From Lacrimispora amygdalina (GTDB lineage Bacteria; Bacillota; Clostridia; Lachnospirales; Lachnospiraceae): a DNA stretch of 64,000 bases. The DNA is taken from NCBI RefSeq assembly GCF_003432035.1, contig NZ_QOHO01000057.1, forward strand, positions 1 to 64,000. Reading direction: 5' to 3'. Every line of letters begins with the position of its first letter. The stretch's first letter is position 1. The notes under the pieces are model-generated. The model saw only the letters and a program-made list of their open reading frames with translations, ran no database searches and was not told where the DNA came from. Below are positions 1 to 9,836 of this stretch, one piece after another. A program made the position numbers and the translations under genes.

Positions 1-43
1 TAATTTCAAGTATAATAATTATATAGAATGTGAGGTGTTAGAT

Positions 44-1456
44 ATGTTGCAGTTTGTTGATCGTGAACAAGAGATGGAAACGCTCCAGAAGGAGTACCGG
101 CGGAAGGGAGCCTCTCTCGTAATTTTATACGGGCGTCGCCGTGTTGGCAAAACAACCTTACTGTCTGAATTTATCAAGGATAAAAAAGCCCTGTTCTTTC
201 TGGCCAGCGAAGAATCAGAAGCACAGAACCGTGTTGCATTTAAGAATAGGGTGGCTGAGTTTATCGACAGCGATTTGCTGCGTGCCGCGAATATATCAAG
301 CTGGGATGCCATTTTCAAAGCCATCATGGATGCGCCTTTGCCTTCAAAGCCTGTGATTGTGATAGATGAGTTCCAATATATCGGCAAGTCCAATCCGGCC
401 TTTCCTTCCGTATTTCAGCGTATATGGGAGGAGCAGCTGAAAAATAGAAATGTCATGGTCATTCTGTGCGGCTCGCTTATTTCTATGATGGTATCTCAGA
501 CGCTTGCCTATGGCAGTCCCCTGTACGGGCGGCGTACCGCACAAATGCGCCTCAGTCCGATCCCGTTTAGATACTACCATGCGTTTTTCCCGGATGCCAG
601 TGAACATAAGCTCATTGATATGTATGCTGTAACCGGCGGCGTTCCTAAGTACATTGAGTCATTTTTAGGGCGGGATGATATCTATCAGGCAATTCAGGAA
701 TGTATCCTGGACCGTTCCAGCTACCTCTATGATGAACCAAGCTTTTTGCTTCAACAGGAAGTCACTGAGATTGGCAGCTATTTTTCCCTGATTAAGGCTA
801 TCGCAGCGGGAAACAGTAAGCTGTCTGCGATTTCCTCTGTTCTGGAGGTCAAGGCTACCAGTATGACTAAATACCTGAAAACGCTCATTGACTTGGATAT
901 CATTGAACGCGAGGTGCCAGTGACGGAGGAGGTACCTGAAAAAAGTAAGAAAGGGCTCTACAAGATCAAGGATAATTATATCCGGTTTTGGTTTGCGTTT
1001 ATTTACCCCAATCAGAGCCTGATTGAAAGCGGAAATGGGCAGATTGTAATGCAAAAGATCAAGAACAGTTTTGTCAGCAATCACGCCGCTTTCGTTTATG
1101 AGGACATTTGCCGCGAAAAAATGTGGGATATGAATGCAGCAGACCGCTGGCCCTTTCATTTTTCAAAGATTGGACGGTATTGGAGCGGGGATACAGAGAT
1201 CGATGTTGCTGCACTGGACCCGGAAGGCGGGAACCTGATTCTGGGCGAATGTAAGTATTGGAAAGAACCGGTTGGGGCCAATGTCCTCCGTGAATTGGAG
1301 GCAAAGGCGGCGTCAGTACCTTGGCGCAAGGACAGTCGTAAACTTTGGTATGTGCTGTTCAGTGTAAATGGATTCACAGATGAGCTGCGGGAACAGGCGA
1401 AAAACCGTGATGATATCATTTTGGAAGATTCATCGGATTCCGGTAGTTGTTGGTAA
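44..1456 (+). CDS. AAA+ ATPase (ATPase_2 family) with DUF234-like C-terminus
   Basis: Predicted NTP-binding protein of about 470 residues. It resembles the archaeal-type ATPase_2/DUF234 family, whose cellular role is not settled. Near the N-terminus GRRRVGKTTLL is a clear Walker A, and VIVIDEFQYI about 75 residues later is Walker B. The C-terminal third contains DVAALDPEGGNLILGECKYW, which looks like the core of a PD-(D/E)XK nuclease-like fold seen in DUF234 proteins. An in-frame GTG lies at 35, but ATG 44 is preferred because GAGGTG (32-37) sits 6 nt upstream. A TATAAT at 11-16 could be its -10. It is alone, with a terminator hairpin after the stop. Such ATPases are often found on mobile DNA, and its link to the neighbours is unclear. 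Confidence 0.85.
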   Translation: MLQFVDREQEMETLQKEYRRKGASLVILYGRRRVGKTTLLSEFIKDKKALFFLASEESEAQNRVAFKNRVAEFIDSDLLRAANISSWDAIFKAIMDAPLPSKPVIVIDEFQYIGKSNPAFPSVFQRIWEEQLKNRNVMVILCGSLISMMVSQTLAYGSPLYGRRTAQMRLSPIPFRYYHAFFPDASEHKLIDMYAVTGGVPKYIESFLGRDDIYQAIQECILDRSSYLYDEPSFLLQQEVTEIGSYFSLIKAIAAGNSKLSAISSVLEVKATSMTKYLKTLIDLDIIEREVPVTEEVPEKSKKGLYKIKDNYIRFWFAFIYPNQSLIESGNGQIVMQKIKNSFVSNHAAFVYEDICREKMWDMNAADRWPFHFSKIGRYWSGDTEIDVAALDPEGGNLILGECKYWKEPVGANVLRELEAKAASVPWRKDSRKLWYVLFSVNGFTDELREQAKNRDDIILEDSSDSGSCW

Positions 1457-1491
1457 AAGAACCCTGCTACTACAGATGATACCCTTAATAT

Positions 1492-1546
1492 AAAGCTGGC
1501 GCCATTTACCTACGTGACAAACACAGGTAGGTGGAGCCAGCTTTTG
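1492..1546 (+). terminator. Intrinsic terminator after the ATPase gene
   Basis: AAAGCTGGC (1492-1500) pairs with GCCAGCTTT (1536-1544). The stem continues inside as CCA..TACCTAC with GGTAGGTGG, and a short T run follows. It lies 36 bases after the stop codon. Confidence 0.8.
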
Positions 1547-1739
1547 ATTTTGACTTATTACATGTTCGATAAGCAATATCCCGGGTCTTTACAATACCAC
1601 AAGAGTAGTTTGCGAGAAGGACTGCGGTTATAAGTCTAAAGTACTGTTCATCAAATGACAGTTTCTTAATTAACTATCAACACGCTTTTTATTACCATAA
1701 TTATTACTATGACACAGCAAAGGAAGGAGTAGAAGACAA

Positions 1740-2597
1740 TTGTTTATTATTGATCGATTAAAAACGCAGACCAATTTTTCAGAAGCAGAAAGAATTATTG
1801 CAAATTACATTTTAAATAATCTAAAACAGTTTTCAGAAATGAGTATTCGATCTCTTGCTGAAAATACATTTTGCAGCACTGCTACCATATCCCGCTTCTG
1901 CAAGAAAATTCATTGTGAAAACTACAGACAGTTAAAAATACAGTTTACAAAAGAAATGAGCAATTATTTCACAGAACAACGGATAGAACAGAATTTCCCT
2001 TTTGATATTCAAACAAGTAATCAGGAAATTGCCCGTTCTTTGATGAGGCTCAATATACAGGCAATCCAGGAAACGTATAACACTCTGGATATGGAGCATA
2101 TTGTGCGGGCTGCGGAACTAATTAACCAGTCGACACAAGTAGATATATATGCATCCGGCAACTCACTTGTTACGGGAATCGATCTTTATAATAAGCTGAT
2201 ATGGTTTGGTAAAAACAGTAATTTATTGGCACTCCGAGGCTATCACACTCTGAATCCTTATACCAGAAGCATTCCCGGAAGAATTGCCGTTATTATTTCA
2301 TACTATGGTTCCAGTGACCATAATATCAGAACTGCAAAAGCTCTGGCAGAAGCAGGTATTCCATACATTCTGCTGACCGGTCCCAAGATTAATCCTCTGT
2401 GCCTGAATGCTGCGGTGAGCATACATGTAGCTCCCATGGAAGAGTTCAACTCAAAGATTGCTCCGTTTTCCTCCCGTACAGCACTCTCGTATGTAGTTGA
2501 TCTGATTTATTCAATTATGTTTTCTTTTGACTATGTAGAAAACAAACAAAGGATATCACTAGAAAGTAAGTTGCACAGAACCAACAAATACATATAA
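1740..2597 (+). CDS. MurR/RpiR-family transcriptional regulator
   Basis: About 285 residues with the two-part build of the RpiR family. Residues ~1-80 form a helix-turn-helix domain (SIRSLAENTFCSTATISRFC), and residues ~110-250 form a SIS sugar-phosphate-binding domain (VDIYASGNS and AVIISYYGSSDHNI). The family senses phosphosugars and controls sugar catabolic genes. The start is a TTG with AGGAAGGAG (1721-1729) 10 nt upstream; no ATG gives a full-length domain. It converges on the glucosidase/PTS operon and shares a hairpin with it, so it very likely regulates beta-glucoside use. This is inference from context and family. Confidence 0.9.
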   Translation: MFIIDRLKTQTNFSEAERIIANYILNNLKQFSEMSIRSLAENTFCSTATISRFCKKIHCENYRQLKIQFTKEMSNYFTEQRIEQNFPFDIQTSNQEIARSLMRLNIQAIQETYNTLDMEHIVRAAELINQSTQVDIYASGNSLVTGIDLYNKLIWFGKNSNLLALRGYHTLNPYTRSIPGRIAVIISYYGSSDHNIRTAKALAEAGIPYILLTGPKINPLCLNAAVSIHVAPMEEFNSKIAPFSSRTALSYVVDLIYSIMFSFDYVENKQRISLESKLHRTNKYI

Positions 2598-2609
2598 AAA
2601 TGTAAACAG

Positions 2610-2662
2610 AATAAGATTGTGTAACCCTTTTTCTTCTGAAAATAATGTTACACAATCTTATT
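2610..2662. terminator. Bidirectional terminator between convergent genes
   Basis: A perfect 16-bp inverted repeat (2610-2625 and 2647-2662) with a 21-nt loop separates the rpiR-type gene from the glucosidase gene. T-rich sequence lies on both sides. Confidence 0.8.
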
Positions 2663-2698
2663 TTAAAATGATTCTCTCTTTTCTGTTACGCAATCTGT

Positions 2699-4108
<1,410 letters not shown>

Positions 4109-4122
4109 TCATCTCCTTTAAT

Positions 4123-5511
4123 TTATATTTGATCCTTATATAAGATAAATGCAATAACAAAGCTTACTATAAACGCAATACCTGAGCCTGCAGCAGCGAA
4201 GTAGAAATTGGACATCGGCGTGTCAAGACCTATATAGCTTGGTAATGTAAGTAATCCGGGAGAACCGCCGGAAAAATTCTTAACACCAATTAATCCCATA
4301 AATAAGCCGCCAGCACCTCCGCCGCACATTGCTGCTATTAAATTTGTTTTAATACGCATTGTAACACCAAATAAGACCGGCTCCGTTATTCCGCAAACCG
4401 CAGTAACACCTGTCACGGAGGATAACTGTTTCAATTCCTTATTTTTGGATTTAATTGAAACGGCCAGAGCCGCAGCTCCTTGTGCAACATTCGATGCCAG
4501 CTGACCAGGATAAACTATCGTATCATAGCCAATCGTCATACGGTTATTGATACCGATTGGTGTCAGTCCATGATGTATCCCCACCATTACCATAAACGGA
4601 AGAAAAGCGCCCATTGCAGTAGGAATAATCCAACCTGCTACTGTGTTAATCGTATTTACAACAGATGCAATAAACTGGCTGATAATATACCCAATAGGAC
4701 CAAGTGCAGTCAGCATGACAATTCCGCTGACCAATATCGTAAGCATGGGGCGCGTAAAATATTTAATCATCTTGGGAGATATCCGGTCCGCAATCGGTTC
4801 GACCTTTGACATAAACCACACGCTTAATATAATTGGTATAACGGATGCAGAATAAGTTGCATTATATATAGGAATCGCAAAAACAGAACTCATTGTTCCA
4901 GCTTCTTTACCTGCCGTAACCATATTAATAAAATTTGGATGTAATAAGATACCGCCAAGCATCATCGCTAAATAGGGATTGCAATTGAATTTTTTTGCAG
5001 CTGAGTTGGCTAAAAATATAGGCATAAAATAAAACATTGCATCTGCCATAAAGTTAATTACCACATATGTCGGTGAAGTATTGGTTACCAACTTAAATGT
5101 AGTTAGAATCGCAAGTAGTGCTTTTAACATACCTGCGGCTGTCAATGGAGGCAAAATAGGTACAAATATTCCGGTGATCGTATAAACAAAAAGGCTTCCC
5201 CAGTTTCCGCGCTTATTTATCTTATGAGCGGCTTCCTTCCCCGAATCGGATGAAGTACCGGAGGTTCTCTCACCTGAAGCAGAGAGATATTTGTAAACAT
5301 TCGGTACTTCGGCGCCAATGATTACCTGAAATGAAGTGTCTTTTGATACAACTCCTAAAACGCCTGACGTTGCTTTAAGCGACTCCATTTGAACTTTTGT
5401 ACGATCCCTTAAGTTAAACCTGAGTCTTGTAGCACAATGAGTTACCTGTTCAACATTACTGCTCCCACCTACTAAATCCCAAACCGTTTCCGCCAATACT
5501 TTGTGATCCAT
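4123..5511 (-). CDS. PTS beta-glucoside-type transporter, EIIBC
   Basis: 462 residues: an N-terminal EIIB domain with the phospho-Cys in THCATRLRF (Cys26), then a multi-helix EIIC domain containing GITEPVLFGV, the usual sugar-site motif. It imports and phosphorylates a beta-glucoside at the membrane. No EIIA domain is attached, unlike the classic EIIBCA BglF, so phosphate must come from an EIIA encoded elsewhere. TAGGAGGTAG precedes ATG 5511. First gene of the operon with the 6-phospho-beta-glucosidase. No BglG/LicT antiterminator is next to it; the nearby RpiR-type protein is the likely regulator. Confidence 0.92.
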   Translation of the reverse strand: MDHKVLAETVWDLVGGSSNVEQVTHCATRLRFNLRDRTKVQMESLKATSGVLGVVSKDTSFQVIIGAEVPNVYKYLSASGERTSGTSSDSGKEAAHKINKRGNWGSLFVYTITGIFVPILPPLTAAGMLKALLAILTTFKLVTNTSPTYVVINFMADAMFYFMPIFLANSAAKKFNCNPYLAMMLGGILLHPNFINMVTAGKEAGTMSSVFAIPIYNATYSASVIPIILSVWFMSKVEPIADRISPKMIKYFTRPMLTILVSGIVMLTALGPIGYIISQFIASVVNTINTVAGWIIPTAMGAFLPFMVMVGIHHGLTPIGINNRMTIGYDTIVYPGQLASNVAQGAAALAVSIKSKNKELKQLSSVTGVTAVCGITEPVLFGVTMRIKTNLIAAMCGGGAGGLFMGLIGVKNFSGGSPGLLTLPSYIGLDTPMSNFYFAAAGSGIAFIVSFVIAFILYKDQI

Positions 5512-5678
5512 ATAGCTACCTCCTAGTCTATATATTTTGTTTAGTCAACCATATATTAACTTATCAGTAACTATATTTCTATTCATTTGGCGGAAGATGA
5601 AAACTATTTTAACGATTCATAATCAGTACCATTCATTTATGAAAATATGTTACATGTGATCTTCTTTCAACTATAACA

Positions 5679-5867
5679 TTGGAGGAACAGTTGGAACAAG
5701 TTGACGATGTGCTGGGCAGCATTCTAATGGTTATTATTTTGTTGATAGCAGGTGTCTTGCTCTTAGGAGTATACATTCCCGTTCTTATTGAAGCCTTTTT
5801 AGTGGAGCTTCATGCATTAAGCGGTGAATGGAAATTTGAAACAAATGAAAAGGTTGTCAAAAATTGA
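5679..5867 (+). CDS. Small membrane protein, unknown
   Basis: Possible 62-residue protein with one long hydrophobic stretch (ILMVIILLIAGVLLLGVYIP) followed by a polar tail. The start is TTG at 5679, or TTG 5691 with GGAGG at 5681-5685. A weak promoter pattern (TTACAT, 16 nt, TATAAC) lies just upstream, and a hairpin follows at 5938-5975. I do not recognise a family. It could be real or chance. Confidence 0.4.
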   Translation: MEEQLEQVDDVLGSILMVIILLIAGVLLLGVYIPVLIEAFLVELHALSGEWKFETNEKVVKN

Positions 5868-5937
5868 CCTTCTCCTGGCCTGTATACCGCTGTAGAAACA
5901 CTTGGATTGAGTTATAATAAATATTAGAAACACTCGA

Positions 5938-5975
5938 AAAACCGGCTGGATGTGTAAACATTCAAGCCGGTTTCA
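5938..5975 (+). terminator. Terminator-like hairpin
   Basis: AACCGGCTGGA pairs with TCAAGCCGGTT around a short loop, with one mismatch, followed by TTTCAGTTTATTT. It would end transcription of the small membrane ORF upstream. Confidence 0.55.
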
Positions 5976-6289
5976 GTTTATTTAATGCAAAAAGATTGAT
6001 ACTAACTAACAAGCGAAAACGCAGCCGGTTATGTTAACCAGGAAAGCCAGTTAAGTAAAATTTAAGGGGGTGAAACGAAAAGGTGAATGCAAGAATAATT
6101 GAGTAGCACAAATAGGAAACCGTAAAATGCGTCAGTCGGTAAGTAAAGTGGAGAGCGCTATTTTGCTGTATTCAGTAAAGTTAGATGATTTTTTACCTAG
6201 CCATAATAAATGGGCAGGAACTTGTTGGCACAGGCAGGCATAGTTCACTTGATCATTGTGGCACTATAAAGTTTATCCTTTACCCTGAA

Positions 6290-6740
6290 AGGAAATATAA
6301 ATGGGGACTGAATTCCAAGCTAGTGGTAGGCCGCCTTTTATAAAAGAACTCGTTAATGTATTTACATAAATTAAATAGCTTATCGGCAGGGTGGCAAATC
6401 TCATTGCCAGGCCCCCGTAAATGAAAGGAGATGAGAAGCCGCCTGTGTGCTGGCCGCGTAAGCGGACAAAGGAGAATGATGTGGAATGGTTAATACCATT
6501 ATCCGCATTGAGTTGTTCCGCCATTTCGTTCAGCCGAGACACACAGCTTTTACTACAACAAGAATAAAGGGAAACATTGCCTTAAGGCATCGCAAGGGTC
6601 AGCGGGAATCAGCCCCAAGAGGGGACAAGCCTCCTGCCTATGGGCATAATCCATCCCAGAGCGGACAGCTTGATGCGCTTGTTTTAAAAGCAGCCGATTT
6701 TGTGTTTACACGCAAAGTTGGCTGCTTTTGCTTTTTTGTC
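6290..6740 (+). ncRNA. Hairpin-rich gene-free region, candidate structured RNA
   Basis: From 5976 to 6813 I see no convincing gene, but many short perfect hairpins. TGGCA..TGCCA lies around 6393-6410. CTGTGTG (6443-6449) pairs with CACACAG (6540-6546) and encloses CCGC-GTAA-GCGG (6454-6465, a GNRA-type loop) and AATGG..CCATT (6485-6500). Further on are GCCTTAAGGC, CCCC-AAGA-GGGG and GCC-TATG-GGC (6580-6650). The region ends in a strong terminator: AAAAGCAGCC (6686-6695) with GGCTGCTTTT (6720-6729), then a T run. The sigma-like gene follows at 6814. It may be a structured noncoding RNA or regulatory leader; an oriT-like DNA site is the alternative. I do not match it to a known RNA family. Confidence 0.45.
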
Positions 6741-6813
6741 CGATATTACAGGGCCCGTGGTCCTCCCATACAGGATTTCGCTTTGAAAATCTTGTATTGA
6801 AGGAGGATAAGCC

Positions 6814-7233
6814 ATGTGGCAAAAAAATAACGGACAAACAGAGGCGGAAAAATTACAGAACCGCTTTACGGCATATCTGTTGAAGGCCGTGCGCCGGCAG
6901 CAGAGAGACTACATGATAAAGAAAAACCAGCAGACGAGGTATGAGCTTTTGGTGGAGGATGATACATACCAGGCCGGAGGCTGGATGGAAAAGGATATAC
7001 TGGACGAATTACCGCTGATGCTGCAGTTAGAGAGTGCTGCACTGCAGTATGCTCTGGAACAGATTAGCGAAAGGGAGCGGTATGTGTTCCTGGCTCGGGG
7101 GCTGTATGGGATTAGCTTTAATACGCTGGGTGCAGAATTAGGCCTTGGATACAAGGGTGTTGCTGCCGTCTACTATCGCGCAATCAGAAAGATCAAAGAG
7201 AAGATGAAGGAGGCCGGTCAAAATGAATTTTGA
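6814..7233 (+). CDS. Sigma-70-like regulator (ICE type)
   Basis: 139 residues. Residues ~85-135 (QISERERYVFLARGLYGISF and LGLGYKGVAAVYYRAIRKI) form a region-4-like helix-turn-helix that contacts -35 DNA. The N-terminus (AEKLQNRFTAYLLKAVRRQQ) is typical of small sigma-like proteins of Tn916/Tn1549-type elements, which control element genes. GAAGGAGG is 6-7 nt before ATG 6814. Its end overlaps the next gene by 11 bases, so the two are translated together. It follows a strong terminator hairpin, which may act as an attenuator. Confidence 0.8.
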   Translation: MWQKNNGQTEAEKLQNRFTAYLLKAVRRQQRDYMIKKNQQTRYELLVEDDTYQAGGWMEKDILDELPLMLQLESAALQYALEQISERERYVFLARGLYGISFNTLGAELGLGYKGVAAVYYRAIRKIKEKMKEAGQNEF

Positions 7234-7405
7234 AGAACTGCTACTTCAGGCGAGAGCCGGAGAGAAACGGGCTATGGTCGATATGCTGGAATTGTATAGG
7301 CCGATGCTGATTAAGGCATCTATTCTAAACAGTAGCTTTGATGAAGACCTGTATCAGGAACTGTGTATCGTACTGTTGAAGTGCATCCGGCAGTTTAGGA
7401 TCTAA
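7223..7405 (+). CDS. Small helix-turn-helix protein (HTH_16-like)
   Basis: 60 residues, beginning MNFEELLLQARAGEKRAMVD and carrying DLYQELCIVLLKCIRQF, the pattern of conjugative-element proteins that resemble sigma region 2 (Tn916 orf8-like). It probably partners the sigma-like protein upstream, which it overlaps by 11 bases. A bidirectional terminator follows immediately. Confidence 0.75.
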   Translation: MNFEELLLQARAGEKRAMVDMLELYRPMLIKASILNSSFDEDLYQELCIVLLKCIRQFRI

Positions 7406-7413
7406 AGAGGAAA

Positions 7414-7455
7414 GAAGGCTCCGGGTAGTTTTTATGCCCGGAGCCTTCCGTTTTT
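7414..7455. terminator. Bidirectional terminator
   Basis: GAAGGCTCCGGG (7414-7425) pairs perfectly with CCCGGAGCCTTC (7437-7448). T-rich tracts lie on the plus side and A-rich on the other. It sits between the convergent HTH_16-like and Xre genes. Confidence 0.85.
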
Positions 7456-7705
7456 ACTTTTCTGTTTCACTGGATTCATCCAAAATATCATCATAGGAAC
7501 ATCTGAAAATTTGCTTTAAAGCACGCAGGTGGGTGATTTTGATGTTCAGTTCGCCGGTTTCGTACCGAGAGTATAGCGCCCGGGTCATATCGGCGCAGCC
7601 TAATATCTGCATTTTTGCCGATACTTCCTCCTGTGTCAACTGGCATGCCTTTCGTAGTTTCCGGAAATTCTTTCCTATATTAACATCCTGCCGTAATTTA
7701 TCCAT
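7454..7705 (-). CDS. Xre-family repressor
   Basis: 83 residues with one Cro/CI-type helix-turn-helix across residues ~12-70 (NFRKLRKACQLTQEEVSAKM, RALYSRYETGELNIKI). It is divergent from the Spo0A-like small gene. The gap between them contains a palindrome (7788-7803) and a matching half-site next to its own start (7735-7740). It is probably an autoregulating repressor controlling itself and the divergent gene. This type of pair is common on Firmicutes ICEs. Confidence 0.85.
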   Translation of the reverse strand: MDKLRQDVNIGKNFRKLRKACQLTQEEVSAKMQILGCADMTRALYSRYETGELNIKITHLRALKQIFRCSYDDILDESSETEK

Positions 7706-7787
7706 CGTCCATACCTCATGTTATATCATGTTTTGCTCAATATCTTTTGCAATCAAGATAATTGTATGCTATGATTGACTAGAAAAG

Positions 7788-7803
7788 GCTCAAAATGTTG
7801 AGC
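7788..7803. promoter_or_regulatory. Palindromic operator candidate
   Basis: GCTCAA-AATG-TTGAGC is a perfect 6+6 palindrome between the Xre gene and the divergent small gene. A further GCTCAA half-site lies at 7735-7740 near the Xre start. Together they form a 9-bp inverted pair TTTGCTCAA / TTGAGCAAA (7732-7740, 7798-7806). It is a plausible binding site for the Xre repressor. Confidence 0.6.
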
Positions 7804-7831
7804 AAATAATAAAAAAGAGGGAATTATAAGC

Positions 7832-8047
7832 ATGAGGAAAATTTACAGAAAAATTGCGAAGAAAAACGGAGTCAGTGTCGCGGAGGTTAAAAGAGATATG
7901 CAGGAGGCCATTAATGCGGCATATCAGAACCCACCACAAGATGGAGGCGTTGATGCCGCGTATCAGCAGAGAATTCCGTGCAAGAGGGCTATTCCCACGC
8001 CGGATGAGTTCATACGATATGCAGCAAATAAAATTAAAACGAAATAG
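7832..8047 (+). CDS. Spo0A C-terminal-like small regulator
   Basis: 71 residues: KIAKKNGVSVAEVKRDMQEA resembles the DNA-binding domain of Spo0A as found alone on many ICEs, ending with TPDEFIRYAANKI. There is no receiver domain. These mini-proteins are usually annotated as Spo0A-like, but their function is not established. A purine-rich AAGAGGGAATTATAAGC precedes ATG 7832. It is divergent from the Xre gene and probably repressed through the palindrome between them. It ends at a 20-bp perfect hairpin. Confidence 0.7.
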   Translation: MRKIYRKIAKKNGVSVAEVKRDMQEAINAAYQNPPQDGGVDAAYQQRIPCKRAIPTPDEFIRYAANKIKTK

Positions 8048-8058
8048 CCATAAAAAAT

Positions 8059-8102
8059 AGGGCCGGTATATCGGGACTAAAAAGTCCCGATATACCGGCC
8101 CT
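8059..8102. terminator. Strong bidirectional terminator, 20-bp perfect stem
   Basis: Arms 8059-8078 and 8083-8102 are exact complements around an AAAA loop. It lies between convergent genes, with T/A runs on both sides. Confidence 0.9.
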
Positions 8103-8114
8103 TTAATGATAGGG

Positions 8115-8789
8115 TTACTTCAGATAATAATGTACATAGAGGTTATAATCCCGGAACCTTGTAATCAGCCGTAGCCAGATAAAGAAATGTTCCGTTTCCG
8201 AATAGAGGTTGAATTCACTGTCGCTGCTGGTAGGCTGGGCGAAACGGCACAGCTGGCGCATGGTGTCCAGCGTTTTCATTTCCGGCATCTGAAACAGCGT
8301 AGTCTGAAACTGGTCGATTTCCTGACACAGAGCCTGCGAAGGCCGCTCTTTTTGGCAGTCAAACCAAGTGCTCCACCATTTACAGCCGTCGTAGTCGGAG
8401 CGGGAATAGACCACCTCTTTGACTGGGTGAGCTTGTGCAGAATTACCTATCCTTTTAGAGTCCTCAAAGACCTCTGAAAACGTACAGAGCGATGTCAGAA
8501 AGGTGTCATTGCCCTTAATGTTCATTTCCTGTAGGCCATTTTTCACAGCTTGCCATTCCAACAGGGGTAGAGGCTGTCCCTGGGCATCACGGAGCGCCTC
8601 ATCCATGCCACAACTGCTGCAGACCATCACGTCCGCATGCCGGCTTAGGGCGTTGTGTGATAAACTGCAATGTAAGGGCTGTCCGCATCGAAGGCACAAA
8701 GGTGGCTGTATGGCCTCCGGGGTATATTGTGTTTTGTCTTTCTTCCATGCGCTTTCTAACTGCGCTTTGGGATGAATTTTTATTCTCAT
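8115..8789 (-). CDS. Unknown protein with N-terminal zinc-ribbon cysteines
   Basis: 224 residues. CLRCGQPLHC (residues ~32-41) and CSSCGMDEAL (~57-66) give two CxxC pairs that fit a zinc ribbon. The rest is mixed helix and strand with no motif I recognise. GGAGAATAATACG precedes ATG 8789. Last gene of a leftward operon (10426 to 8115) of unknown ICE proteins, ending at the 20-bp terminator. Confidence 0.7.
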   Translation of the reverse strand: MRIKIHPKAQLESAWKKDKTQYTPEAIQPPLCLRCGQPLHCSLSHNALSRHADVMVCSSCGMDEALRDAQGQPLPLLEWQAVKNGLQEMNIKGNDTFLTSLCTFSEVFEDSKRIGNSAQAHPVKEVVYSRSDYDGCKWWSTWFDCQKERPSQALCQEIDQFQTTLFQMPEMKTLDTMRQLCRFAQPTSSDSEFNLYSETEHFFIWLRLITRFRDYNLYVHYYLK

Positions 8790-8817
8790 CGTATTATTCT
8801 CCTATGCTCTGATTTAT

Positions 8818-9480
8818 TTATGGAAGGCGGTTTTGAAACAACGTCAGCAGAGTAGAAGCCATGTCTTCCTTTCGGCGGAAATGCGTCTTTTTCTGCGAGC
8901 CGTCCGGCTCGGTGACCAGAAGCTGCATTACGGCACCCTGATGAATGATAGAGAACTGACGTCCGGTAGTGGGGTCTTCCGCCTCAACCCAAAGGGGAAG
9001 AGTGTCGGAAGAATGCTCCAGACAGCGCCAGCCGCTGTAATCGGTGTAATGGAACCCGTCCACATATTTTGACAGCCGCAGCAGGGCAATATAAAGCCGC
9101 TCATATTTGCGCCCCAGTTCTCCTTTCTGCCGTCTGGCATAATAGGTATATCCTTCCGGATCAAGGCGTTGCAGTTTTTTTGCATCAAAGCAGTATTCGG
9201 TATAAAGAATACCGTCTGCTTCACGCTCCTGGCCGGTGGAAGCCGCCAGCCGGGTCCGCTTGAGCAAAGCTGGAAAACGGCTGCCAATGTCCAGCGGATT
9301 GAGAAATGCACAATCCTTGGCCCGCAGGCCCGTCAGGTTGACTGTCATGGTCTCCCAAAAATCCAGACGGCTGTGACTCTCCGTATAAAGCTTGATGGCA
9401 AGATTGCCCTCCGGATAGGTACTGACTTTTACAATCAGCGGGATTTTTTCTCCTTTAGATAAAAATTCTATGCTTTTCAT
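8818..9480 (-). CDS. DUF4313-like protein
   Basis: 220 residues. The N-terminal ~75 residues (KVSTYPEGNLAIKLY, TMTVNLTGL) resemble the DUF4313 domain found on ICEs and plasmids, whose function is unknown. The remainder is not recognised. AGAGAGGTGAATTC precedes the ATG. The start overlaps the stop of the gene upstream as ATGA, so the two are translationally coupled. Confidence 0.7.
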   Translation of the reverse strand: MKSIEFLSKGEKIPLIVKVSTYPEGNLAIKLYTESHSRLDFWETMTVNLTGLRAKDCAFLNPLDIGSRFPALLKRTRLAASTGQEREADGILYTEYCFDAKKLQRLDPEGYTYYARRQKGELGRKYERLYIALLRLSKYVDGFHYTDYSGWRCLEHSSDTLPLWVEAEDPTTGRQFSIIHQGAVMQLLVTEPDGSQKKTHFRRKEDMASTLLTLFQNRLP

Positions 9481-9836
9481 GAATTCACCTCTCTTTGCTT
9501 TTTATTTGTCTGCTTTGGAAGCACGGTAAACTCATATCCACGCATGAAATCCACGATGCTGCCGTCGCAAAACGGCAGGCATTGGATTTCGTCTGCCAGG
9601 GTGTTATAGGTGTCAATCAGCAGCAGATGGTTCTGATCCGCGTCGTATTCCGGCCCTTCATCCCCAAAGCGGTAATGCTCCGCAGTGATAGAAATGTCCT
9701 CGACAGCCATTCTGCAAAACTCTGCAACAGTGGAAAGCTGCCGGATTTCTTCAAGCGTGTGGGGCGAGCCGGGAATCAGCAGCGTGCGTTCTTCTCCATC
9801 AGCCTGCAAAATAAGTTTGGTAAAACGAACGCTCAT
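9477..9836 (-). CDS. Unknown ICE protein
   Basis: 119 residues, acidic, with no recognised motif. Both ends overlap neighbours by ATGA, which strongly supports it as a real gene in the operon. Confidence 0.7.
   Translation of the reverse strand: MSVRFTKLILQADGEERTLLIPGSPHTLEEIRQLSTVAEFCRMAVEDISITAEHYRFGDEGPEYDADQNHLLLIDTYNTLADEIQCLPFCDGSIVDFMRGYEFTVLPKQTNKKQREVNS

Noticed and set aside
6273-6542. Minus-strand 89-residue ORF across the hairpin-rich region
   Set aside because: It runs through several perfect hairpins, lacks a ribosome site and has protein composition unlike its neighbours. RNA or DNA structure explains the region better.
6290-6740. Group II intron
   Set aside because: No reverse-transcriptase gene and no recognisable domain V sequence were found.
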